DNA of 64,000 nt from Leucobacter sp. 7(1) (lineage in GTDB: Bacteria > Actinomycetota > Actinomycetes > Actinomycetales > Microbacteriaceae): NCBI RefSeq assembly GCF_900163635.1, contig NZ_FUID01000033.1:62001-126000 (forward strand), written 5' to 3'. Positions within the stretch are counted from its first letter, which is position 1, and each line of letters begins with the position of its first letter. Under the pieces are notes generated by a model that did no database searches, was not told where the DNA came from, and saw nothing but the letters and a program-made list of their open reading frames with translations. Positions 36,408 to 44,804 of the stretch are shown in pieces. Made by a program: the position numbers and the translations under genes.

Positions 36408-36701
36408 TTAGCGCAGCTGAGCGGCGAGGCCCGCGGCGTCCTGCTGGATCCACTACTCCGCGATCAGGCCGTCCAGGACGCGATTCACGGCGCTGCCGAC
36501 AGTCTCGATGGGTCGGCCCGTCGAAGCGTGCCCGTCGATCTCGCCCACGTAGTGCCCGCGCTGCGTCCAGCGGGCATACACCTTGTCGCCGTCGACGAGC
36601 AGCTCGTCCACGGTGAACTCGAAATTGCCGAACATCTCGCCAATCTTTTCGATGTGTTCCGTGTGGTTCGCGTGGCTCCGCTCTAGGGTCGGTGGTTGCA
36701 T
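36408..36701 (-). pseudogene. Truncated ester-cyclase (SnoaL-like) remnant
   Basis: The frame from 36701 encodes GEMFGNFEFTVDELLVDGDK, VYARWTQRGHYVGE and TGRPIETVG, which resemble the SnoaL-like polyketide cyclase fold. The N-terminal third is missing. TAG at 36453-36455 interrupts the conserved end; the frame continues after it as WIQQDAAGLAAQLR to TAA at 36408. Missing N-terminus plus an internal stop suggest a decayed gene. Confidence 0.6.
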
Positions 36702-36703
36702 TG

Positions 36704-37954
36704 CTAGAAGATGTCAGGTGGGCGGTTTGTGCCTGCCGGGGATCCAAACCGGGGCCGTTCAAGCCAGCGAAGAAATTTCAGCCCGGAATGCAGTTCGAGT
36801 CTGACGAGCGGGTGGAGCGGGTCAGCACCGATGATGTCTTCAATTCGCTGGAGATGGTTGTACACGCTGGAACGGTGCATGTGGAGTTCGTCCGCGACGC
36901 GTTGCACAGGGCCAGGGGAGCTATAGACCTGTTCGAGGATTCGCATCCGCTCGGTGCCTCCGGGTGCGCGGCTCAAATTGAGAAGTCTCTGCGACGGATG
37001 CGTTGAAGCTGTGTGAGCAAAGAGTTGGTAGATTCCGATTTCCTCAAACAGTGCGCTGCCAATGTCCGGATCGACGGCTCTCGCCTGAAGCGCGGTTACA
37101 GCTTGCCGATACGCGGTGCGACAGCCGCGAGGCTCGTGCACAACGGCGCTCACTCCGTAGGGTACGACGGCCGCGCGCATATCGGCCGTGCGCAAGCGCA
37201 GCGCATGTGAGAGCTTTGCGATGAAGTCGTCGATTGAGACGTGCGAGCGGATCAGGAAGACCCCGTGCTGATCATCGGTGAACGACACGATCTGCGGGGC
37301 GTCTGGACCAAAGTCACCGGTGGGGAACAGTGCGCGCGAAGCGTCGTGGAGTGCCTGTCGGTATGCCAGTGAGGGAAGGGTCTGCTCCGAGCGGGAGGTA
37401 GCGCCGCCGGAGAATACGACCAAGCGGACATCGCTCGCCGCCTCAAATCGGGCGGCGAATTCGTCAGAAGCGCTTTCGCTCCGGCCGCTGACAAGATCTT
37501 GCAGATCGTTGTTGCAGACCGTGCCCTGTTCGACGTTCGCGCCCAACGCTACGAGAACTCGGCCAGCGAGGTGTTCGATCCCGCTCTGCCAGCTTTGCAA
37601 GTCCTCAAGCGTGCTGCGGAGATCATCGTCGGCGCAATTCGCCTGCACCCAGATGTATCCGACCCGCACCCCGCGCACGAGCAGCGGAATGCAAATTCTG
37701 GGCAAGAGTCCAATCTGCGGGTCACCCGGGACCGAAAAGACCCGGGTGCGTGAGTTCACTCCGTGCTGAGCTTCCCAACTGCGTGTACCGGAAGGGACCT
37801 CTTTCGCGAGTACCGCGTCGATGCGCACGCGATCGGCCGTTGGAGTGATCGTGCTGTACGCGAGTACCCGGCCTGTCACATCGTCAAGGGAAACATTTCG
37901 AATGGTGCGCGCGGACACGAGAGAGACGACCTCGTCCAACTCATGTTGATTCAT
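36704..37954 (-). CDS. PucR-family transcriptional regulator
   Basis: 416 residues. The C-terminal helix-turn-helix (about 355-385, VQRVADELHMHRSSVYNHLQRIEDIIG) is the PucR C-terminal domain. The middle holds a GGDEF-like/CdaR domain and the N-terminus may sense a ligand. Regulators of this type control uptake and breakdown of purines, amino acids or sugar acids. It is divergent from a dehydrogenase-transporter operon, with an 18-bp palindrome between them, so it probably controls both directions. Its C-terminal tail extends past the usual end by about 20 residues. Confidence 0.88.
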   Translation of the reverse strand: MNQHELDEVVSLVSARTIRNVSLDDVTGRVLAYSTITPTADRVRIDAVLAKEVPSGTRSWEAQHGVNSRTRVFSVPGDPQIGLLPRICIPLLVRGVRVGYIWVQANCADDDLRSTLEDLQSWQSGIEHLAGRVLVALGANVEQGTVCNNDLQDLVSGRSESASDEFAARFEAASDVRLVVFSGGATSRSEQTLPSLAYRQALHDASRALFPTGDFGPDAPQIVSFTDDQHGVFLIRSHVSIDDFIAKLSHALRLRTADMRAAVVPYGVSAVVHEPRGCRTAYRQAVTALQARAVDPDIGSALFEEIGIYQLFAHTASTHPSQRLLNLSRAPGGTERMRILEQVYSSPGPVQRVADELHMHRSSVYNHLQRIEDIIGADPLHPLVRLELHSGLKFLRWLERPRFGSPAGTNRPPDIF

Positions 37955-38027
37955 CGTGGCCTTTCTCTGTCACCGTTTGCCGCGAGTCATTGGAACCTCC
38001 GGGCAGCGGGCGACGCGAAATGGAGTG

Positions 38028-38045
38028 GTTCGACAATTGTCGAAC
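38028..38045. promoter_or_regulatory. 18-bp perfect palindrome, probable PucR-family operator
   Basis: GTTCGACAATTGTCGAAC is fully self-complementary. It lies 73 bases from the regulator start and 122 bases from the dehydrogenase start, in the only divergent promoter region of this cluster. Confidence 0.7.
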
Positions 38046-38167
38046 TTTGGGCCGGGGAACGTCAACACTTCTCTCGTGTTTCGGGTGAGGAGCTTCCGTA
38101 ACCTCGGTGTGAACGGGCCGCGCATGCGACTCCATTTACGCCATTCAACGACGAAAGAGAGCAGATC

Positions 38168-39070
38168 TTGGTAGCACACGTGGGCTTTGTTGGCCTCGGG
38201 AACATCGGGAGCCGAGTGGCTCCCCACCTGCTCAACGCCGGCCATCGCCTTGCGGTGTCAGATCTGAACACGGCCGCGGTCGAGGCCCTTGTCGCGCAGG
38301 GAGCACGAGCCGCAGAATCCGCGGCAGACACAGCCCGTGACGCAGACATTGTGATCTTGAGTTTGCCTTCTCCCGCCATTGTTCGGACTGTTGTTGCGGG
38401 CAACGACGGCGTGCTCGCAGGGGCAAAGCCCGGCACGATCATTGTGGACCACAGCACCATTGATCCCGAAACTGCGCGTGAAGTTGCGGGACTCGCCGCG
38501 GCAGTTGGCGTGACCTACCTTGATGCGCCGGTGAGTGGAGGAGTCCAGGGAGCTGAGGCCGGGACACTTTCGATCATGGCCGGGGGTGATGCGGGCGCGT
38601 TTGAACGGGTTCGCCCAGTCCTGGAATCGTACTCGGGGAACGTGTTCCTCGTGGGCGAAACGGGAAGTGGTCAGGCAATCAAGCTGGCCAATAACATCAT
38701 CACGGCAATCAACATCGCGGCGCTCGGTGAAGGCCTGAGCGCAGCGGTGGGCGCAGGGGTCGATCTTGACACCGCCGCGAAGGTGCTCTCCACGAGTTCC
38801 GCGAACAGCCATGTGCTATCGAGCTACTTCCCGCGCACACTTTTCACGGAGGACCGGCCCACGGGCTTTGCCCTCGACTTCATGCTCAAAGACATCAAGC
38901 TCTTCTTGAACTCCACCGCCCAGACGGCGCTCCCGACCCCGGTGTCCAACGTGGTGGGTGACCTATTCCGTATTGGCAACCGCGACGGCCGTGGTGCGAA
39001 GGACTTCACGAGCGTCGTCGAGTTCTACGAAGACTTCACCGGCACTCGGCTTCAGACGAAGGGAAACTGA
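38168..39070 (+). CDS. 3-hydroxyisobutyrate-dehydrogenase-family oxidoreductase
   Basis: 300 residues. The NAD(P)-binding start VGFVGLGNIGSRVAPHLLNA, the substrate signature DAPVSGGVQGAEAGTLSIMA and the catalytic Lys in GSGQAIKLANNI are typical of beta-hydroxyacid dehydrogenases. The acidic residue after the second strand (SDLN) suggests NAD. The exact substrate (hydroxyisobutyrate, serine, threonate or similar) cannot be read. It starts with TTG at 38168, preceded by GAAAGAGAG, and is the first gene of a run of five. Confidence 0.88.
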   Translation: MVAHVGFVGLGNIGSRVAPHLLNAGHRLAVSDLNTAAVEALVAQGARAAESAADTARDADIVILSLPSPAIVRTVVAGNDGVLAGAKPGTIIVDHSTIDPETAREVAGLAAAVGVTYLDAPVSGGVQGAEAGTLSIMAGGDAGAFERVRPVLESYSGNVFLVGETGSGQAIKLANNIITAINIAALGEGLSAAVGAGVDLDTAAKVLSTSSANSHVLSSYFPRTLFTEDRPTGFALDFMLKDIKLFLNSTAQTALPTPVSNVVGDLFRIGNRDGRGAKDFTSVVEFYEDFTGTRLQTKGN

Positions 39071-39075
39071 ACGCC

Positions 39076-40551
39076 ATGATCGTCCAGACAACTCTGAGTT
39101 CGGGTGTCGCAGATGCGCCACAGGTGCCCCAGCTGATTGGGGGCAAGTGGGGTGCCTCGATGGGAGGCGAATGGACTGCGGTAGAGAACCCCGGCCGCAA
39201 GCAAACGCTCGCCTTTGTTCCCGCATCTGACGAGCGTGACGTTGACGCCGCGGTCACTGCGGCAGCGGCAGCATTCCGCACCTGGGGAAGGCTGCCCGCT
39301 CGCGATCGTGGTCGCATGTTGCTCGCGATCGGCGACAAGATCGGGGATCACCAAGAGGAGCTCGCCCTGTTGATCGCCTCTGAAACCGGAAATGCCCTCC
39401 GGACTCAAGCTCGCGGTGAGGCCGCGTCGGGTGCCGATATCTTCCGGTTCTACGGAGAGGTCGCCTCACAGCAGAAAGGCGAGACGCTGCCGTTCGGCGA
39501 CGGACTCCTCTCCTACACAGTCCGAGAGCCCATCGGCGTTGTTGGCGGAATCGTTCCTTGGAATGCTCCAGTGACGCTGTCATCGTTGAAGATCGCGATG
39601 GCGCTGATGACGGGGAACACGCTCGTATTGAAGGCGGCGGACCTGGCACCACTTGCAGTGCTGAAACTTGCCGAGTGGGCCAGTGAGATCCTGCCCCCTG
39701 GCGTTCTCAACGTGCTCACCGGATCTGGATCGCGAGCGGGTGCGGCGCTTGCTCGACACCCTCGAGTTTCGAAGCTTACCTTCACCGGTTCGACGGGAGT
39801 GGGGAAGGGCATCATCGCCGCTGCAGCGGATCGTATCGCGCCGGTCACGCTTGAACTGGGCGGCAAATCACCCGTGATCGTGTTCCCGGACTCGAACGAC
39901 GCTGAGACCGTCCAACATGTCATCAACGCGATGCGATTTACCCGCCAAGGACAGTCGTGCACGGCCGGATCCCGGCTGTATCTCCACGAGAGCATCTTTG
40001 ATGACTTCGTGGCGAAACTGGCGAATCAGCTCCAGCAGCTGCACGTGGGCGATCCGCTTGACGAGGCGTCTGACATCGGCGCAATCGTCAACGAGCATCA
40101 GCATGCGTCCGTGCTGTCGTACATCGCGGGCGCAATCGATGCAGGGGGTGAGCTTGTCGCCGGTGGGGTATCGAATCCGACTGACCGGGACGGGTACTAC
40201 ATTGCTCCGACTATCATCAAGGGAGCGCGAGCTGACTGGGCCGTCACCCGTGAGGAAGTGTTTGGGCCGGTTCTTGTTGTTATTCCCTGGAGTGACGAGG
40301 ATGAAGTACTCACGTGGGCAAACGATAGCGACTACGGGCTCGCAGGCTATGTCTTCACGAAAGATATCTCGACCGCGCTTCGCATGGTCAACGGCTTGGA
40401 AGCGGGCTGGCTGCAGGTGAACCGCGGCGGCGGACAGCTCCCCGGGATGTCGTACGGCGGGAACAAGCAGAGCGGACTGGGTCGGGAATACTCACTCGAC
40501 GGTGCGCTCGAGAGCTTCACAAATGTAAAGAACGTCACCATCGCGATTTAG
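39076..40551 (+). CDS. NAD(P)-dependent aldehyde dehydrogenase
   Basis: 491 residues. All core motifs are present: GGIVPWNAPV, FTGSTGVGKGI (cofactor loop), LELGGKSPVIVF (catalytic Glu), RQGQSCTAGSRLY (catalytic Cys), EEVFGPVLVV and NRGGGQLPGMSYGG. It turns an aldehyde into a carboxylate. It starts five bases after the dehydrogenase, with GAAGGGAAA in the end of that gene, so the two are tightly coupled. A CoA-dependent methylmalonate-semialdehyde role is not supported by any specific feature I can see. Confidence 0.92.
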   Translation: MIVQTTLSSGVADAPQVPQLIGGKWGASMGGEWTAVENPGRKQTLAFVPASDERDVDAAVTAAAAAFRTWGRLPARDRGRMLLAIGDKIGDHQEELALLIASETGNALRTQARGEAASGADIFRFYGEVASQQKGETLPFGDGLLSYTVREPIGVVGGIVPWNAPVTLSSLKIAMALMTGNTLVLKAADLAPLAVLKLAEWASEILPPGVLNVLTGSGSRAGAALARHPRVSKLTFTGSTGVGKGIIAAAADRIAPVTLELGGKSPVIVFPDSNDAETVQHVINAMRFTRQGQSCTAGSRLYLHESIFDDFVAKLANQLQQLHVGDPLDEASDIGAIVNEHQHASVLSYIAGAIDAGGELVAGGVSNPTDRDGYYIAPTIIKGARADWAVTREEVFGPVLVVIPWSDEDEVLTWANDSDYGLAGYVFTKDISTALRMVNGLEAGWLQVNRGGGQLPGMSYGGNKQSGLGREYSLDGALESFTNVKNVTIAI

Positions 40552-40560
40552 CAGGGGATT

Positions 40561-40619
40561 GGGTGCCGTGTGATGTGCACGCGGCACCCCAGGGTCCGGG
40601 GGAGGACAGCCCGGGCCCT
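40561..40619 (+). promoter_or_regulatory. Two hairpins between aldehyde dehydrogenase and symporter genes
   Basis: GGGTGCCG/CGGCACCC (40561-40568 and 40582-40589) is followed by AGGGTCCGGG/CCCGGGCCCT (40591-40600 and 40610-40619, one mismatch). Neither has a T run. They may stabilise the 3' end of the upstream message or attenuate read-through into the symporter gene. Confidence 0.45.
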
Positions 40620-40715
40620 GCCGAGTCGAGCGTTCGCTCACACACTGAAGACGTTACAAGGAGGAAACGTGTTCGTTCAGGTTCGGATTGAGTCTTCACA
40701 GAGGAAGGTTGAATC

Positions 40716-42206
40716 ATGGAAATAATCGACTGGGTGATTGTCGCCTTCTACCTGGTGATCATCATCGTTATCGGCATGGCCGGGCTGAAAAAGGTGAAGA
40801 CAGGCCGTGACTTCGCGGTAGCTGGATCGTCGTTGCCGGTAGGCATCGTGACGGCAACGCTCGCTGCAAGCTACATCGGTGGCTCGTTTGCCATTGGCGC
40901 GGCAGGGGCGACATTCCGAGAGGGATACACATACTTTTTCGCGTTGCTCGGCTTCCCTCTTGCCACGATCGCTGTCGGGATCTGGGTCGCACCCCGGCTG
41001 CGTCGCTATGCCGCTGAAACCGTCGGTGACGTCATGGAGCATCACTATGGGGTGGTCGCACGTGTCTTCACCGGTCTGATTTCTATGGTTGTCTGCGCAG
41101 CGATCTTGGGTGCGCAGATCCGCGCACTGGGGACGATTCTCGAAGTCTTCACCGGGGTCGACTTCACCATCGGGGCAATCGTGCTGACGGCTATCGTGAT
41201 CGTCTACTCAACGGCGGGTGGTCTCTGGTCTGACGTGAGAGCGGACGTGATCCACTTCGCGGTGCTCGCAATCGCCATTCCTGTCGCGATTCTGGTGGCG
41301 ATCCGAAGCGTCGGAAGTCCGGCCGATATCGCGGCCTCTCTCCCGCCAGAGTTCTTCACAATCACCGGAGATAAGTCGCTCGGCTTCTTCATTAGCCTCT
41401 TCATCGGCTTTGTCTTTGGCGAAACCCTGATTCAGCCCTACTCTCAGCGGGCCTTTGCCGGGGCAAACACGAAAACAGTGCGGAAGGCGTTCATCTACGC
41501 CGGGATCTTTGGCATCGTGTTCCTCTTCACTACATCGTCGGGCGGGCTTCTGGCCCGGGCGCTTGATCCGTCCATCCCCTCCGATGCAGCAATGCCGGAG
41601 CTGATCAATCGGGTCATTCCGGCGGGCTTCACAGGGCTGCTCGTTGCAGGCTTTATCGCGATCATCATGTCGAGTGCGTCATCGTTCCTGAACTCCACGA
41701 CCGTGGTGGTGGTTCGCGACCTCTGGACGCTGGGCGGCCGCCGGAAGATTGAGGACCACACGAGGCTGCGATTCCAACGCGTGATGAATCTCGTGATTGG
41801 CGTGGTGGCACTCGCTGTGGGGCTCTCATTCCCCAACATCATCGACATATTGATGGTGTACTTCTCCACCTGGGCACCCACCGTGATCGTCCCGCTGCTT
41901 TTGGGTGTGCTCTTCGACTTCCGCCATAAGCTTGCGGGTCCAATCGCGATGGTCGCTGGCCTGCTTGCAACCTTTATTTGGAACGGGCCGTTGGGCGAGC
42001 CCTTTGGGATTCTGGGCCTCGCGGTTGGGCTTGTCACCAACCTCATCGTGTTCTTTGTTGTGGTTGCGTTGACCCCCAAGACAGGGATGGCACCGGAAGG
42101 CTTTGACATTGTCGCGCCAACAACTGCAGCTGTTGAGGCCGTCTGGGATGAGACCAGCGGAACGAGCGGCGACACCGTCGTGACGACACCGAGTGAAAGG
42201 TCATAG
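40716..42206 (+). CDS. Sodium:solute symporter (SSS family)
   Basis: 496 residues with about 13 hydrophobic helices. The N-terminal helix WVIVAFYLVIIIVIGMAG is followed by TGRDFAVAGSSLP, the helix-1/2 motif of SSS carriers, and TATLAASYIGGSF. It imports an organic solute with sodium. AGAGGAAGG lies seven bases before ATG 40716. Its place between catabolic enzyme genes suggests it takes up their substrate. It is followed two bases later by a tiny membrane-protein gene. Confidence 0.9.
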   Translation: MEIIDWVIVAFYLVIIIVIGMAGLKKVKTGRDFAVAGSSLPVGIVTATLAASYIGGSFAIGAAGATFREGYTYFFALLGFPLATIAVGIWVAPRLRRYAAETVGDVMEHHYGVVARVFTGLISMVVCAAILGAQIRALGTILEVFTGVDFTIGAIVLTAIVIVYSTAGGLWSDVRADVIHFAVLAIAIPVAILVAIRSVGSPADIAASLPPEFFTITGDKSLGFFISLFIGFVFGETLIQPYSQRAFAGANTKTVRKAFIYAGIFGIVFLFTTSSGGLLARALDPSIPSDAAMPELINRVIPAGFTGLLVAGFIAIIMSSASSFLNSTTVVVVRDLWTLGGRRKIEDHTRLRFQRVMNLVIGVVALAVGLSFPNIIDILMVYFSTWAPTVIVPLLLGVLFDFRHKLAGPIAMVAGLLATFIWNGPLGEPFGILGLAVGLVTNLIVFFVVVALTPKTGMAPEGFDIVAPTTAAVEAVWDETSGTSGDTVVTTPSERS

Positions 42207-42208
42207 CA

Positions 42209-42334
42209 ATGTATGGAGTCATTCTGTACGGAGGAGTATTCCTCGCGATCCTGACGGGACTCGCGGTCACGGCGATGGGCCTCCCGCCCACGTTGCGTGA
42301 CCTCCGGGACGCATTTCGGGGCGACCCGGAGTGA
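42209..42334 (+). CDS. 41-residue symporter-associated membrane peptide
   Basis: A small ORF. ATG 42209 is two bases after the symporter stop, with AAAGG nine bases upstream, and the stop is TGA at 42332-42334. The peptide has one hydrophobic helix (about 5-25, ILYGGVFLAILTGLAVTA) and a charged tail with LRDLRDAFRGD. Small single-helix partners encoded directly after SSS and NSS transporters are known (for example MetS beside MetP). I infer that this is such an accessory subunit. Confidence 0.72.
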   Translation: MYGVILYGGVFLAILTGLAVTAMGLPPTLRDLRDAFRGDPE

Positions 42335-42344
42335 AAAAACTTGC

Positions 42345-42388
42345 ACCGGCGGGGCGCGCGCCTAGGCCCGGGCGTGCACCCCGCCGGT
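42345..42388 (+). terminator. Hairpin between small peptide and SHMT-like gene
   Basis: ACCGGCGGGG (42345-42354) pairs with CCCCGCCGGT (42379-42388), with extra pairing in the loop. No T run is present. It may reduce expression of the last gene. Confidence 0.45.
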
Positions 42389-42446
42389 TGCGAGACTCGA
42401 TCTTGAGTCGCCTGAGCCCCTTCGCTAACACAGACGAGAGACCGGA

Positions 42447-43808
42447 ATGAACCCCCACGTGTTGTCCCAACCCCTTGCCCCCTGGGCAACATCGGAGGCG
42501 AAACAACGGCTTGCGGAGCTGACGGATACGCATCGGGAACTCAGTGCCGACCGGGTTGCGAGCGCGGTTGCCACTGCGACCGCCAGTCAAATGCATCGCT
42601 TCGGTGCTGACGGTCTCAGTTTGTACGCCGGCAGCAATGTTCTCTCGCCCAAGGTCATCGCCGCGCACGAAACTCGACTCGCCACACGTCCAGCCTTGGG
42701 ATGGCCAGGTGAGAAGATCCAGCCCGGGCTTGAGGGTATTGAAGCGCTTGAAGTTATTGCAGCGCAGCAGTTGCGCCGCGCTTTTGGCGCAGCGTTTGCA
42801 GAGCCACGGTTTGTCACCGCAACGCTCGCAAATCTCGCAGCGTACACGGCGCTGGCGGAGCCTGGCGATACGCTCGCGGTCCTCTCGCCTGCGGCAGGGA
42901 GTCACGCGAGCCACCACAGCAGTGGCACGGCGGGGGTACGGGGCTTGCGAACCGTCCCACTGCCGTACGACGCTGTTGCTGGTGACGTCGATGTGTCTCA
43001 GCTGGATGACTTTATGGCGGCCGTGCGGCCGCGTGTGATCCTCGTGGGTGGCAGTGTGATCCAATTTCCGACGAACATTGCCCCGCTTCGCGAGGCCGCC
43101 GATCGCTGGGACGCCAAGCTTGTCTTTGACGCGTCGCACGTCGCGGGTCTGATCGCGGCCGGAGTGTTCCCCAACCCGCTCGCGGAGGGGGTCGATCTCA
43201 TGACCTTTTCGACCTATAAGACACTCGCTGGCCCGGCCGGCGGAGGGGCAGTCTCAAACCACGCCGAGATCGCCGAGCGAGTCACGGATGCGCTCTACCC
43301 AGTCCTGTCCTCGAACTATGATCCGGCGCGGCTGGGCCCGCTCGCGGTCGCGACGGCAGAAGCTGTTGAGCAACAACCCGCCTGGGCACAACGTACGGTT
43401 GAGCTCGCTGTGGCCATTGCGGAACGATTCGCCGCACGCGGTCTCCGGGTACAGGGTGCCGACCGCGGGTACACAATGTCACATCAGGTTGTGGTCGACG
43501 TTTCGGAGTTTGGTGGCGGTGTGAGCGCAATGCGAGCGCTCGAAGCTGCAGGGGTATTTGTGGGGGCCTGCCGTCTGGCTGCGGATGATTCTGCAGCTCC
43601 GCCCGCAGGAATGCGTCTCGGGACCCAGGAGATCGTGCGGTTGGGGGCGAGCTACGAGCACGCCGAACCAATTGTTGAACTGATCTGTCGAATACTTCGT
43701 GGTGGCGCGGCGGCGCTCACCTCAAGTGAGGTCGAGAACTCGCACGAACGGACAGCTGAGATTCGTCGTTCCTTCGGCAGTGACCTCTGGGGGAGGCCTC
43801 CCGAATAG
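42447..43808 (+). CDS. SHMT-like PLP enzyme (probable beta-hydroxyamino acid aldolase or transferase)
   Basis: 453 residues, fold type I PLP family. The pyridoxal Lys segment reads FSTYKTLAGPAGGGAV, where true SHMT has THKTLRGPRGG. DASHVAGLIAAGVF carries the PLP-contact Asp and His. YAGSNVLSP and SHASHHSSG correspond to the substrate and PLP-phosphate regions. The changed residues near the Lys and the catabolic setting suggest cleavage of a hydroxyamino acid to glycine or alanine plus an aldehyde, instead of housekeeping folate chemistry. The cluster is followed by a strong hairpin (43823-43859). Confidence 0.8.
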   Translation: MNPHVLSQPLAPWATSEAKQRLAELTDTHRELSADRVASAVATATASQMHRFGADGLSLYAGSNVLSPKVIAAHETRLATRPALGWPGEKIQPGLEGIEALEVIAAQQLRRAFGAAFAEPRFVTATLANLAAYTALAEPGDTLAVLSPAAGSHASHHSSGTAGVRGLRTVPLPYDAVAGDVDVSQLDDFMAAVRPRVILVGGSVIQFPTNIAPLREAADRWDAKLVFDASHVAGLIAAGVFPNPLAEGVDLMTFSTYKTLAGPAGGGAVSNHAEIAERVTDALYPVLSSNYDPARLGPLAVATAEAVEQQPAWAQRTVELAVAIAERFAARGLRVQGADRGYTMSHQVVVDVSEFGGGVSAMRALEAAGVFVGACRLAADDSAAPPAGMRLGTQEIVRLGASYEHAEPIVELICRILRGGAAALTSSEVENSHERTAEIRRSFGSDLWGRPPE

Positions 43809-43822
43809 CGCAGAAGAACCGC

Positions 43823-43859
43823 TCAGCGAGCCAGAATCAAGAGGGTCCTGGCTCGCTGA
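43823..43859. terminator. Strong hairpin between convergent genes
   Basis: TCAGCGAGCCAG (43823-43834) is perfectly complementary to CTGGCTCGCTGA (43848-43859). It lies between the SHMT-like gene and the convergent NmrA-like gene. Confidence 0.65.
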
Positions 43860-43898
43860 AGGGTGTGTCCAGGAGGCGTTGCAGAACGCCCTGCCCTC

Positions 43899-44759
43899 CT
43901 ACTGGGCCACGTCGGCAGCCCACTCGCTCACGGGGCGCGGCTGCAGCCCGAACAGCTGCTGTGCGCTTCTCGCCGCCGACACGACGAACCGATCCTGCGT
44001 ATTGAGCGCGCGGTAGAGGCCAACGACGGGGCCCGCCCCGGGACCAAAGAGCGGGGTGATGAGTTCACCGAACTGGTCGGGTGTGATGCCCTCGAAGCGC
44101 ACGTCTTGGCCCCACGCACTGCCCAGTTCGGTGGCGAGGTCGGCGCCGGTGAGGCCGGGCAAGTGCCCGACGGACACGGTCCCCGTGACTGTGGTGTCGG
44201 TGAGGAGATGTGCGGCCACCGCCGCCACGTCGGTGTGGGAACTCCAGGACACCGGGTAGTCGGCGGGAAGTGGGTAGCGCAGTACGCCCTCGCTGCGTGC
44301 CGGTCCCTGGATTACGGGGAGCAGGAGGTTTTCGAGGTACAGTCGCGGCTCGACAACGGCGGTGGAAACGCCAGAGTCGGTGACCTTGCGGATGAGTGTG
44401 GCGAGCGGGCTATCGGCGGGGGCCTGCATCGGCGAATCAGGTTCGCTCACCACTGTGCCGCTCGTGGAGATCACCACGCGCGCCGGGCGTGCGGCTGAAA
44501 TTGCGGCCGCGATTGCCACAGCCTGGAGCTGTGCCTGCGCCGGATCGGTGAGGGGGAGGTGCACAAACACGCCGGCGGCACCGGTGTACAGCGTGGTGAG
44601 CGCGGCAGCGTCGGTGAGGTCAACCGAGGCACCCGTGACATCGTCGGGGAGTGCGGTGATATTACGGACGGCTGCGGTCACGTCGTGGCCCGCAGCGCGG
44701 AGGGCGGAAAGGACTGGGGAACCTTGAGCGCCGGTGGCGCCGTGAATGATGAACGTCAT
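43899..44759 (-). CDS. NmrA-like NAD(P)-binding protein
   Basis: 286 residues, atypical short-chain dehydrogenase fold. The nucleotide loop IIHGATGAQGSPVLSALRAAG is N-terminal. RVVISTSGT and the VVEPRLYLENLLLP region follow, as in NmrA/QOR2-type quinone reductases or redox sensors. The usual Tyr-x3-Lys is absent. It is divergent from an HxlR regulator with 45 bases between starts, the common arrangement for HxlR-controlled oxidoreductases. Confidence 0.82.
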   Translation of the reverse strand: MTFIIHGATGAQGSPVLSALRAAGHDVTAAVRNITALPDDVTGASVDLTDAAALTTLYTGAAGVFVHLPLTDPAQAQLQAVAIAAAISAARPARVVISTSGTVVSEPDSPMQAPADSPLATLIRKVTDSGVSTAVVEPRLYLENLLLPVIQGPARSEGVLRYPLPADYPVSWSSHTDVAAVAAHLLTDTTVTGTVSVGHLPGLTGADLATELGSAWGQDVRFEGITPDQFGELITPLFGPGAGPVVGLYRALNTQDRFVVSAARSAQQLFGLQPRPVSEWAADVAQ

Positions 44760-44804
44760 GCCTCTATTAGTGCATATCCTGCATCAGTTACGTCAAGTGA
44801 ACTA

